From positions 1 to 43,822 of the IMG/VR virus record IMGVR_UViG_3300009609_000015: a DNA stretch of 43,822 nucleotides; one strand, 5' to 3'. Under the pieces are notes generated by a model. It was given only the letters and a program-made list of their open reading frames with translations, was not told where the DNA came from and made no database searches. This DNA comes from a virus. Within the stretch, counting starts at the first letter, position 1, and every line of letters begins with the position of its first letter. Shown here one piece after another: positions 6,093-12,472 of the stretch. A program made the translations under genes and the position numbers.

Positions 6093-6607
6093 GCGCGGAG
6101 CGAGACCTGGCCATCGCGCGGGCGTGCACGTCACTGCGGTACTCCAATGGCGAAGTGAAGATTAACGGGTACCCGCCGACTAATGCCGACCTGCGCGCCA
6201 TCATCGCGCAGGTCAATGCTTCGCTCGGGGGAGGTGATGCCTCTGATCCCAGTGACGGTCAACTATCCGTACCAGCCATTGAGTCCCTACCAGTGACTTC
6301 GGGGGCGTCCGGGATAGACGAATCGAGCAGCACTATCGGCCAAGGAGCCAGCGCGGAATGCTCGTCCCGTATGTCTGGACCTCCGGCGCAAGCGGCCGAG
6401 CCCCCGAGCGATCTTCCGTCTATCTGCTGCCAAATGTGCGCGGCAATCGCTAGGGCCGCCGCCCGCGAGGCTAAGCGCGAGGCGGTGTGGCTGATACGCG
6501 AACTCGTAGAACTAGCAGCGCACTACCCAAAGCATCCAGCCGTACAACATGGCCGCCTCTACATCGCCGCCGCCGAAGCGGATGCAGCGGAGAAGGGGAC
6601 GGCGTGA
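6089..6607 (+). CDS. Hypothetical protein with low-complexity middle, 172 aa
   Basis: It starts in an ATGA overlap. Residues 1-47 look folded (IARACTSLRYSNGEVKINGY). Residues about 48-108 are Ser/Gly/Pro-rich and probably disordered. A helical C-terminus follows with CCQMC (about 115-119) and an Ala/Arg-rich helix. The last codons lead into a GTGA overlap with the next gene at 6604. I do not recognise a family. The layout suggests two short modules joined by a flexible linker. Confidence 0.6.
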   Translation: MSAERDLAIARACTSLRYSNGEVKINGYPPTNADLRAIIAQVNASLGGGDASDPSDGQLSVPAIESLPVTSGASGIDESSSTIGQGASAECSSRMSGPPAQAAEPPSDLPSICCQMCAAIARAAAREAKREAVWLIRELVELAAHYPKHPAVQHGRLYIAAAEADAAEKGTA

Positions 6608-6771
6608 ACTTCCTGCGCCTGCTGTTCCATCGTTGCTGCCGGCATGAAATGCACACCAGCTACAAAGCTGAGCCGGGAAAATGGGGGAAGTGGATGTGGA
6701 TGATGTGCTGTAAGTGCGGCCAACGAGATGAGCAGTTTTTCCCGGCCGTAGCGTGTAAGGCCAAGCCATGA
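6604..6771 (+). CDS. Small zinc-binding protein, 55 aa (GTG start)
   Basis: The GTG at 6604 overlaps the previous stop as GTGA. The product begins MNFLRLLFHRCCRHEMHTSY and later has CCKCGQRDEQFF with a further Cys. Small phage proteins of this build, an N-terminal hydrophobic stretch then CxxCG and aromatics, are usually annotated as zinc-ribbon hypothetical proteins. Its stop overlaps the next ATG at 6768. Confidence 0.55.
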   Translation: MNFLRLLFHRCCRHEMHTSYKAEPGKWGKWMWMMCCKCGQRDEQFFPAVACKAKP

Positions 6772-7064
6772 CCACCGACAGCGCGCGTCTGGCGGCGGAG
6801 GAGTGGTTAATTGACCAATTCGAGGAGATCATTTTCCGCAACGAGACGGGACTAGAGACGGCCATAACGCTAGCCAGCATCGCCGCCGACTTTGCGGAGA
6901 GGTTGGCGAGGGCACATGGCGAGGCCGTGCGTTTCCCACTCGGCGTCTCGGTGCAGCCAGACGATCCGATGATCGGTCTTAAGCTTATAAACGCACGCAA
7001 TCGGGCCTGGGCGGTTGCCGATGCACCGCTCCCCTGGGCCGAGGCGATGAAGGAGGGGAAGTGA
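6768..7064 (+). CDS. Hypothetical helical protein, 98 aa
   Basis: The ATG overlaps the previous stop. The product is acidic and mostly helical, beginning MTTDSARLAAEEWLIDQFEE, with a central SIAADFAERLARAHGEAVRF helix. AGGAGG at its 3' end (7051-7056) also serves as ribosome site for the next gene at 7061, which overlaps by four bases (GTGA). No family is recognised. Confidence 0.6.
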   Translation: MTTDSARLAAEEWLIDQFEEIIFRNETGLETAITLASIAADFAERLARAHGEAVRFPLGVSVQPDDPMIGLKLINARNRAWAVADAPLPWAEAMKEGK

Positions 7065-7240
7065 CCGTCGCAGAACTTATCAGCTTGCTTCAACGTGAAG
7101 ATCCAGCATCGAAAGTGATACTTGATGGATGCGATTGCTACGGTGATGCTTACGCTGTTAAACGTAAGGTCTCAGTTAAACGTAAGGTCTCAGAGGTTTA
7201 CATTGTGCGCCCAGATGGGTGTTGGTTAATGGACAAATGA
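7061..7240 (+). CDS. Small conserved phage protein, 59 aa (GTG start)
   Basis: The GTG lies four bases behind AGGAGGGG. The N-terminus, MTVAELISLLQREDPASKVI, followed by a D-G-C-D core, is a pattern seen in many short phage and plasmid proteins of unknown role. Residues 34-45 are a duplicated VKRKVS segment made by an exact 18-base tandem repeat (7157-7192), in a likely beta-hairpin. The stop overlaps the ATG at 7237. Confidence 0.6.
   Translation: MTVAELISLLQREDPASKVILDGCDCYGDAYAVKRKVSVKRKVSEVYIVRPDGCWLMDK
7157..7192 (+). repeat. 18-bp tandem duplication inside a gene
   Basis: GTTAAACGTAAGGTCTCA occurs twice in a row (7157-7174 and 7175-7192). The length is a multiple of three, so the frame is kept and six residues (VKRKVS) are doubled. 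The two copies are identical, which points to a recent slippage event. Confidence 0.9.
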
Positions 7241-7527
7241 ATCCCCTCATAGCGGCAGCTAAGGTGTGGCATGGCGTTGCAAAGCAACGCGGATGGGTGT
7301 GGCTTCAAGGAGACCGAAGGGCATGGTGGTTAACATCTCACAGGTCGAGTCTTTCCTCGAATGTCCTCGGCTTTGGTGGTGGAAATACCACCTCAAGCGA
7401 GGGCATGATGAGGGACGAGCAAGTTATGATACAGATGGAAGCAATGCGCTTGATGTGGGAAAACTTTGGCATAGGGTCGCAGCCGGTGAGGAAGCTCTCC
7501 CCCTTGATGCGCCTCTTTGGATGGTGA
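7237..7527 (+). CDS. Doubtful overlapping ORF, 96 aa
   Basis: The ATG at 7237 is in an ATGA overlap with the preceding stop, and the first 30 residues (MNPLIAAAKVWHGVAKQRGW...) fill an 86-base gap. The remaining two-thirds lie on top of the nuclease gene at 7323 in another frame. Either a short peptide is made here that happens to run on, or the start is chance. Confidence 0.25.
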   Translation: MNPLIAAAKVWHGVAKQRGWVWLQGDRRAWWLTSHRSSLSSNVLGFGGGNTTSSEGMMRDEQVMIQMEAMRLMWENFGIGSQPVRKLSPLMRLFGW

Positions 7528-8195
7528 GGGCATATGAAAGCCTCCTTGCGTGGGAAGATGCTCACAAAGATGTCACCACCATTGGAAACGAGCTTGAGCT
7601 GCGCGCTACTTTGGAATCACACGTACTTGTCGGACGACTTGATCGGCTGGTTTCATGGAGAGGGAAGCTCTGGCACTTCCAACATAAAACCATTGCTCCC
7701 TCAAAGCCCCTGGGGGTCTTTAAACGCCTGATAGCGAGGTCCTTCCATGAAGTCGCATACGCCTACCTCGTATGTAATACGAGCGAAATCCCTTTGTCAA
7801 ACTATGGAGGAACTATACTCGCGGTGGTGCGAAAGCTATCAGATAAATCCCTCGCTTTACAGGAGCCTTTCTCTGTCGAGTACCTCCCTCTTTCGGGATA
7901 TATGGAGATGGTTAAGAACCTTAAAACGCACATAGACGCTATGGAAAGCTGGATCCCTCCAAGCTACCATCCTTTTGGCCTAAACATAACCGCAACTGCC
8001 GTTGCCTTAATTAATCCCCCAAGGAAACCCAAGGGCCTCCCCCCTCAAAACCCATCAGCTTGTGGAGGAAAGTATGGAAACAAGCTCTGCCAATACATCG
8101 ACGCATGCGAAGGGCGGGCGGATATCTCCTCCTACCCTCAATTGGACCCGTTTGAGGGCTATGCGGAGAACCGAAGTGCTCTCCTCGGATCTTAG
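7323..8195 (+). CDS. PD-(D/E)XK nuclease, Cas4/RecB type, 290 aa
   Basis: The ATG follows AAGGAGA (7307-7313) by nine bases. The protein fits the Cas4/AddB-type RecB nuclease fold. It opens with an ISQVESFLECPRLWWWKYHL segment holding Cys14, has the GRLDRL motif with Asp107, the FQHKT motif with Lys122, and three C-terminal cysteines (247, 256, 262) that with Cys14 would hold a 4Fe-4S cluster. The residue before the lysine motif is Gln120 rather than the usual Asp/Glu, which is seen in some phage members but should be weighed when predicting activity. In this operon it would resect DNA for the RecA-fold and SSB-like proteins that follow. The next gene starts immediately after its stop. Confidence 0.8.
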   Translation: MVVNISQVESFLECPRLWWWKYHLKRGHDEGRASYDTDGSNALDVGKLWHRVAAGEEALPLDAPLWMVRAYESLLAWEDAHKDVTTIGNELELRATLESHVLVGRLDRLVSWRGKLWHFQHKTIAPSKPLGVFKRLIARSFHEVAYAYLVCNTSEIPLSNYGGTILAVVRKLSDKSLALQEPFSVEYLPLSGYMEMVKNLKTHIDAMESWIPPSYHPFGLNITATAVALINPPRKPKGLPPQNPSACGGKYGNKLCQYIDACEGRADISSYPQLDPFEGYAENRSALLGS

Positions 8196-9098
8196 ATGGT
8201 ATTGGGGGATATGGATACTTGGGGACTTCTTCCTTTGCCTGCGGGACAGTACAGGTACGTTTTTTCTAAGAGCGCCCTGGGAATAACGGGGACTTGGGTT
8301 ACTTCCGAAGCGTCCCTAAGGAGATTCATTGGAAACTACGCATCCTCTAGTGACTGCTATATTCAACTCAATCCGGTCTCTAAACCGGGACTCATTCGGC
8401 CTTCAAATGCAGATGTGCTTCAACTCCAAGCCATTCTCATTGACATCGACCCAATTTCTGACGACGCGCTCCCCGACCGCGGACTTCTGGCTTGTCAAGC
8501 CAGATTGGAAGAATTGGGTGTCGGACATGGTTGCCGCACAGTCATCGACTCGGGGAGGGGTATCCAGGTCTGGCTCCATATACACCCAATTCCCATCATC
8601 GGAGAAGGCTCCCTAGGCAGGTCCGTAAGGAGGTTCATCCATGCTTTGGCTAAGTCCATGGGTACGGTTGCGGGGTGCCGCATTGACACTTCCTGCGCAG
8701 ACCTATCACGTTTGGCTAGACTTCCGGGCACCATCAACCAAAAGACTGGAAAACCTACGAAAATCCTTGACAAAGGCACTCCTTCTGAGGCATATTGGTT
8801 ATACCGATGGGACGAGGAAGTAGCGCCTAAGGCGCCAAGGGTAGCCTCCCCCATCCGTACCAAGTGGCCAGACATAGAGCTTCATTTAACCAAGACCGCA
8901 AAGGACTTTATCCTTGAGGGTGTTGAAGAGCCTGGCAGGCACAAAGCGGCTGTCGCTGCGGGAAGAAGCCTTAGGGAAAATAACGTGGAACCTGGGGTGG
9001 CTTTGGGCTTCCTCGAACGCGGTGCTGAGCGGTGTTCGCCACCACTTGATCCATCAGATGTACAAAGGATCTTCCACCAAATCTGGGGGCAAAGATGA
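8196..9098 (+). CDS. Archaeo-eukaryotic primase (PrimPol-like), 300 aa
   Basis: The start abuts the nuclease stop. The AEP catalytic pattern is clear: ILIDIDP with Asp83 and Asp85, SGRGIQVWLHI (residues 119-129) with His128, and DTSCADLSRLARLPGTINQK (164-183), whose Asp and Arg complete the metal and nucleotide site. The C-terminal 80 residues resemble a PriCT helical domain that aids primer synthesis. It would make primers for the fused polymerase at 12473. The genome shows no DnaG-type primase, so this is probably the replicative primase. The stop overlaps a possible small ORF at 9095. Confidence 0.85.
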   Translation: MVLGDMDTWGLLPLPAGQYRYVFSKSALGITGTWVTSEASLRRFIGNYASSSDCYIQLNPVSKPGLIRPSNADVLQLQAILIDIDPISDDALPDRGLLACQARLEELGVGHGCRTVIDSGRGIQVWLHIHPIPIIGEGSLGRSVRRFIHALAKSMGTVAGCRIDTSCADLSRLARLPGTINQKTGKPTKILDKGTPSEAYWLYRWDEEVAPKAPRVASPIRTKWPDIELHLTKTAKDFILEGVEEPGRHKAAVAAGRSLRENNVEPGVALGFLERGAERCSPPLDPSDVQRIFHQIWGQR

Positions 9099-9292
9099 AG
9101 TTTAGGCATAGGATTGCTGCCGTCCTCCTAAGGATGGCAATATTCATCATGTGGCCCCCCGCCCATATGGCTTTGTTTATCACCAAGCTCGCGATGAAGG
9201 TTCATGGAGGAACCAATGAGAATCCTGACCGCCCCGGAGAAAGCGCCAGAGAGGGTGCTTATTTACGGGTCTCCGAAATCAGCAAAAACTAG
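9095..9292 (+). CDS. Possible small membrane protein, 65 aa
   Basis: The ATG overlaps the primase stop as ATGA. Residues 1-35 form a hydrophobic, Met-rich helix (AAVLLRMAIFIMWPPAHMAL) that could span a membrane. The last 25 codons overlap the next gene, which has a far better ribosome site. The frame may encode a short membrane peptide or be spurious. Confidence 0.35.
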   Translation: MKFRHRIAAVLLRMAIFIMWPPAHMALFITKLAMKVHGGTNENPDRPGESAREGAYLRVSEISKN

Positions 9293-10016
9293 ACTTGCCA
9301 CCGCCCTCCCTTGGGGTCCCAAGTGGGGTGAGCGAGCAATCTACATAGCTGCCGACCAAGGTGCAGCGTCCCTCCGCTCGGTCCTCCTCCCCGACCGATC
9401 GCACCTTATTCCGGTTATTCCCCGCCCGGAGGTCGGCAGCTACGACCCTTTGCATGAAGCGGTGGCTGCTGCGACGGGGGATTGGGTATCCCATGGCGCA
9501 GGGACCATCATTTGGGATACTATCACTCAGACCGCCCATGACCTCCTTGAGGCTTACGCTAAGATAGGAAACTATGCCCAACAGCAAATCACCTTTGGGA
9601 AGCGAAATACCCCCGAGTTTCATGCCCATCCAACCCCAGGTGATTATGGCGCTGCGCAGAACTCCGTATGTGAACACCTCATGGGGCATCTCTTTGGACA
9701 GCCTCTTAATCTTATCGTCATTGCTCACGAGGATTGGAGTGAGTCTAAGAACTCCGGTGAGGTCGTGGGGGGTCCTAGTACCGTTGGGCAAGCCACCATC
9801 AAGTCCCTCCCTGGACGCTTTGATACGGTCATTCGATGCGAGGCCAAGCGCCGGCAGGAGCCTGGCAAGCCGCCCGTAGCCACTTACATTGCGCATACCC
9901 AGCCCCATGGATCATGGATCGCAGGGGTACGCAACCCAGGGGTTAATCTTCCCGACATCATCCTTGCGGAAGATCCCCGACACTTCTGGCAGGAATACGA
10001 TAAGCTCGTCAGTTAA
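9216..10016 (+). CDS. RecA-fold ATPase, Sak4/AAA_24-like, 266 aa
   Basis: ATG 9216 has GGAGG (9206-9210) five bases upstream and is preferred to ATG 9204. Walker A is GSPKSAKT (residues 18-25). Walker B is TIIWDTI near 88-94. The PWGPKWGERAIYIAADQGAA segment after Walker A and the late RFDTVIRCEAKR strand match the AAA_24/Sak4 group of phage recombination ATPases. These work with a dedicated SSB-like partner in strand annealing, and an SSB-like gene follows directly. It is expected to promote recombination-dependent replication. A role as a second helicase loader cannot be excluded. Confidence 0.75.
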   Translation: MRILTAPEKAPERVLIYGSPKSAKTRLATALPWGPKWGERAIYIAADQGAASLRSVLLPDRSHLIPVIPRPEVGSYDPLHEAVAAATGDWVSHGAGTIIWDTITQTAHDLLEAYAKIGNYAQQQITFGKRNTPEFHAHPTPGDYGAAQNSVCEHLMGHLFGQPLNLIVIAHEDWSESKNSGEVVGGPSTVGQATIKSLPGRFDTVIRCEAKRRQEPGKPPVATYIAHTQPHGSWIAGVRNPGVNLPDIILAEDPRHFWQEYDKLVS

Positions 10017-10034
10017 CCTTAGGAGGATAGAGGA

Positions 10035-10661
10035 ATGGATTCCTTGTACAGCGGTTCAACCTACACTGAAGATAACGATCCCTATACCTTTGGGGAGGAG
10101 GCCCGCAAGGCTTATGACCAAGCAGGCACGTCCCTCCTGATGCCCCCTGATACCGCACGGACGCGGGGGAAGGATTCGCATGGAGAGCCCCTCTGGTACC
10201 ACTGGAATGAAGAGGTCACCATTACCTCGGTGGACTTCAAGGCCCCAATCCCTGGGAACTTTAAGCCCGAGAAGGATGGGGATGTTACCTGCATCCTTAC
10301 CTTTGGCCTTACGATCAGCCCTACTTCTCAGCAGGACGGAAGTAAGTCTCCGAACGTTAATCGGAAACTTACTGCTAACGCTCGTTATAACTTCTCCGCA
10401 TACAAGCGAGAAGCCAACGCAAGCGGCGACTTCTCAAAGGGCCATGCCGCGATGACCCAAATGTCAAACGCCATGGTTAAGTCCCTCCTTAAGTCCCTTG
10501 AGTATGACCCTGAGCTTGGGATGCGGCCCAAGATCCTCGCTGAGACCTACCGCGAAAACCTCATCGGGAAGCGTGTGTGGGTCGCGGTTAAGCAAGGCCG
10601 CAAGAATGAAGATGACCAGAAGCGCGTCGATGTAGACCGCTTCGTCCCGGAGCGTGTGTAA
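10035..10661 (+). CDS. SSB-like protein, partner of the RecA-fold ATPase, 208 aa
   Basis: The ATG follows AGGAGG (10021-10026). The protein is acidic at the N-terminus with a beta-rich middle (EVTITSVDFKAPIPGNF... DVTCILTFGLTISP) and a C-terminal GKRVWVAVKQGRKNEDDQKR segment. The same closing pattern occurs in phage SSB-like proteins paired with Sak4 ATPases. Binding of single-stranded DNA is inferred mainly from this context; the OB fold is not obvious by eye. The next gene follows three bases after the stop. Confidence 0.55.
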   Translation: MDSLYSGSTYTEDNDPYTFGEEARKAYDQAGTSLLMPPDTARTRGKDSHGEPLWYHWNEEVTITSVDFKAPIPGNFKPEKDGDVTCILTFGLTISPTSQQDGSKSPNVNRKLTANARYNFSAYKREANASGDFSKGHAAMTQMSNAMVKSLLKSLEYDPELGMRPKILAETYRENLIGKRVWVAVKQGRKNEDDQKRVDVDRFVPERV

Positions 10662-10663
10662 CC

Positions 10664-10879
10664 ATGAAGATGCATAAGGATAATTCCACTCCTGAATGGG
10701 TAGGTAAGTACCGTGTTTATATTTCTAGACAGCCTGAGGAGTTCATGGAGTTTGACAATTGCTTCGTGAGCTTCGTGGGGAGTGACAGCTTAGCTGTCTA
10801 CTCTTACACAGAAAGCCAAGGCCGCTGGGGAGTGCTCATCGCTGCATTCCCACGCTGGTCCTTCGTGGAAAAGGTCTAA
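10664..10879 (+). CDS. Hypothetical protein, 71 aa
   Basis: It begins MKMHKDNSTPEWVGKYRVYI three bases after the SSB-like stop and ends just before a terminator. It reads as a small beta protein with aromatic residues (CFVSFVGSDSLAVYSY). It may be an accessory of the recombination pair. No family is recognised. Confidence 0.6.
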   Translation: MKMHKDNSTPEWVGKYRVYISRQPEEFMEFDNCFVSFVGSDSLAVYSYTESQGRWGVLIAAFPRWSFVEKV

Positions 10880-10886
10880 GGCCCTT

Positions 10887-10957
10887 GGCCCCAGGGAGGT
10901 TCTGGTTCGGTTTGAAGCCTCCTCCCCGGACTGGTCCTTACCTGGGGCCTTTCTTCT
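10887..10957 (+). terminator. Branched terminator
   Basis: GGCCCCAGG (10887-10895) pairs with CCTGGGGCC (10941-10949), nine perfect pairs, and TTTCTTCTT follows. The interior can form a second stem (GGAGGTTC near 10895-10902 with GAAGCCTCC near 10914-10922, one bulge) and GGACTGGTCC. The result is a three-way junction rather than a plain hairpin. It ends or attenuates the helicase-to-SSB transcript. Confidence 0.65.
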
Positions 10958-10964
10958 TGAGGTT

Positions 10965-11390
10965 ATGATGTCTGCGCGAATTGACTTAAGTGGACAATGG
11001 GGTACGGCCAATACAGATGACACCATCTCGGCGGTTGTCACCCACCCCCCGAGTGTGGCACACCGGGTCTATCCCACGGGTGCAGTAAGGGATTCCCGAG
11101 CAGGCAAAGGGAGATGCGATCTCCTCATGCCGCGGGCACTCCTTGAGGTAGCGAAGCATTTGGAAAGAGGGGCTGAAAAGTATGAAGATCGCAATTGGGA
11201 AAGTGGTATGCCCCTTTCTGCCTTCACTGATAGTGGCATGAGGCATCTCCTTCAGTTCATGGCAGGGGAGGCAGAGGAGGACCATCTTGTGGCAGCCGCC
11301 TGGAACATCCTCGCAGCCATCGAAACCAGGGAGCGATGCAGAAGCGGAATCCTCCCAACAGAACTTGAAGACATGCCGCCGAAGGGTTAA
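10965..11390 (+). CDS. dATP/dGTP pyrophosphohydrolase-like (DUF5664), 141 aa
   Basis: The core matches the phage dATP/dGTP diphosphohydrolase N-terminal family, an all-alpha MazG-like fold: GAVRDSRAGKGRCDLL (residues 39-54), LERGAEKY (66-73) and DRNW (75-78), GMRHLLQFMAGEAEEDHLVA (91-110). The Glu/Asp and His positions of GEAEEDHL would bind Mg and the triphosphate. The enzyme would cut dNTPs to monophosphates and pyrophosphate, which changes precursor pools for the phage polymerase. Related enzymes support 2-aminoadenine DNA in some phages, but no PurZ is present here. ATG 10965 is followed at once by a second ATG at 10968. Confidence 0.75.
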   Translation: MMSARIDLSGQWGTANTDDTISAVVTHPPSVAHRVYPTGAVRDSRAGKGRCDLLMPRALLEVAKHLERGAEKYEDRNWESGMPLSAFTDSGMRHLLQFMAGEAEEDHLVAAAWNILAAIETRERCRSGILPTELEDMPPKG

Positions 11391-11955
11391 GCAGGAAGCA
11401 TATGCAAAACGACTTCTTGGGGGTCGGTGTGGTAAATGTGGGCGAGAAGATTCAGCCCCACGATGTACCACGTGCCGTGCATACGCTCGTGCAAACAAGG
11501 CGCGGCAGCGAATGGTTCGCGCTACGCGAATCTATGAGCAACTTATTCGATACGCACCCGGGGCAGATGTTCGGAGACTTGCAGAGTCTTTCGCCCGAGA
11601 CGATGCCGAATGCGCCATTTGTAAAGTTCCCCAATGGTGGATTCACCGATGGTGCGTTGTCGAAGGACGATGGCTTCCTGGAGGCCTACAACATTGGAGT
11701 CGTTTAACCATTGACCACATTAATCCCCTTAATAGAGCAATCGAAGATGGCAACGTTAGATTGCTTTGCTATGGCTGCAACCAACGTAGAAACCGTGGGA
11801 AGTTTACCGATGAGCAAGTCCGCATCAAAGCCAATCACTTTTGGACCCATTGGCTAGGAAACAAACCTTGGCGGAAACTTCGGTCGCAAGGATCTCGCGG
11901 GAGTTTACCCAAGCCTATAATGAGTCCGAAGCCTGGACTAAAACCTCCTGGCTAG
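11365..11955 (+). CDS. HNH endonuclease with zinc knuckles, 196 aa
   Basis: The HNH core is clear: LTIDHINPLNRAIEDGNVRL then CYGCNQRRN, with His and Asn of the beta-beta-alpha metal site. Upstream are CGKCG and CTTC, and CAIC, zinc knuckles that frame the domain. The N-terminus is uncertain: TTG 11365 lies within the previous gene's end, the open frame extends back to 11287, and no ATG with a ribosome site is available. The 3' end overlaps the next gene by about 90 bases. It may be a free-standing homing nuclease or a recombination/packaging nuclease. Its closeness to an intein-split polymerase makes the former attractive. Confidence 0.7.
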   Translation: MKTCRRRVKQEAYAKRLLGGRCGKCGREDSAPRCTTCRAYARANKARQRMVRATRIYEQLIRYAPGADVRRLAESFARDDAECAICKVPQWWIHRWCVVEGRWLPGGLQHWSRLTIDHINPLNRAIEDGNVRLLCYGCNQRRNRGKFTDEQVRIKANHFWTHWLGNKPWRKLRSQGSRGSLPKPIMSPKPGLKPPG

Positions 11956-12461
11956 GCGTCCAAGTCCTCAAGCCAGTTACAGACCTTTGGCTCTATCAGG
12001 AGATCATTTCCCTTGAACGCCCAAACGCAATCCTCAAAACCGGCACCCGCTCAGGCGGCTCTGCCCTATACTTCGCATCCATCATGGACCTTGTTGGCCT
12101 CAACGGCCTCGTTGTCTCCGTTGACACCCAAACGAAGCGACTCAGCCACCACCCTAAGATACGATACCTTATCGGGTCTTCCACAGATCCATCTACAAGG
12201 GATACAGTGGCTTCCCTTGTACCAAATGGATTTGGACTTGTGTGTCTTGACTCAGACCATTCAGTCGCTCATGTTAGGGGGGAACTCGACTTGCTATCAC
12301 CTCTTGCAACTGACATACTAGTTGTAGAGGATACCTTTACGTCTGAAGCTAGGGATGCCGTTCGAGATTGGCTCGCAACTGACCCGCCCTTTAAGGTGGA
12401 TGACTACCTCCAAAAGAAGTTCCTCTCGACCTTCCACACCTGGTTGAGACGCATTAAATAG
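11868..12461 (+). CDS. CmcI-like (cephalosporin hydroxylase family) protein, 197 aa
   Basis: The Rossmann-type sequence matches the CmcI/rhamnosyl O-methyltransferase family: TSWLGVQVLKPVTDLWLYQE, then ILKTGTRSGGSALYFAS (SAM-site glycine loop), LVVSVDTQ, CLDSDHSVAHV, and LVVEDT, where the Asp and Glu-Asp positions bind Mg in CmcI. The family methylates or is annotated as hydroxylating small molecules and sugars. TTG 11868, with AGGA about nine bases upstream, is my choice; the frame is open from 11841. It overlaps the HNH gene, a sign of insertion or compression. The substrate is unknown: a modified nucleotide or glycan is possible. Confidence 0.7.
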   Translation: MAETSVARISREFTQAYNESEAWTKTSWLGVQVLKPVTDLWLYQEIISLERPNAILKTGTRSGGSALYFASIMDLVGLNGLVVSVDTQTKRLSHHPKIRYLIGSSTDPSTRDTVASLVPNGFGLVCLDSDHSVAHVRGELDLLSPLATDILVVEDTFTSEARDAVRDWLATDPPFKVDDYLQKKFLSTFHTWLRRIK

Positions 12462-12472
12462 GGAGAACATGG

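Noticed and set aside
11402-11707. 101-codon ORF in a different frame inside the HNH gene
   Set aside because: It lies wholly within the HNH frame, whose zinc knuckles and HNH motif are clear, and has no ribosome site.
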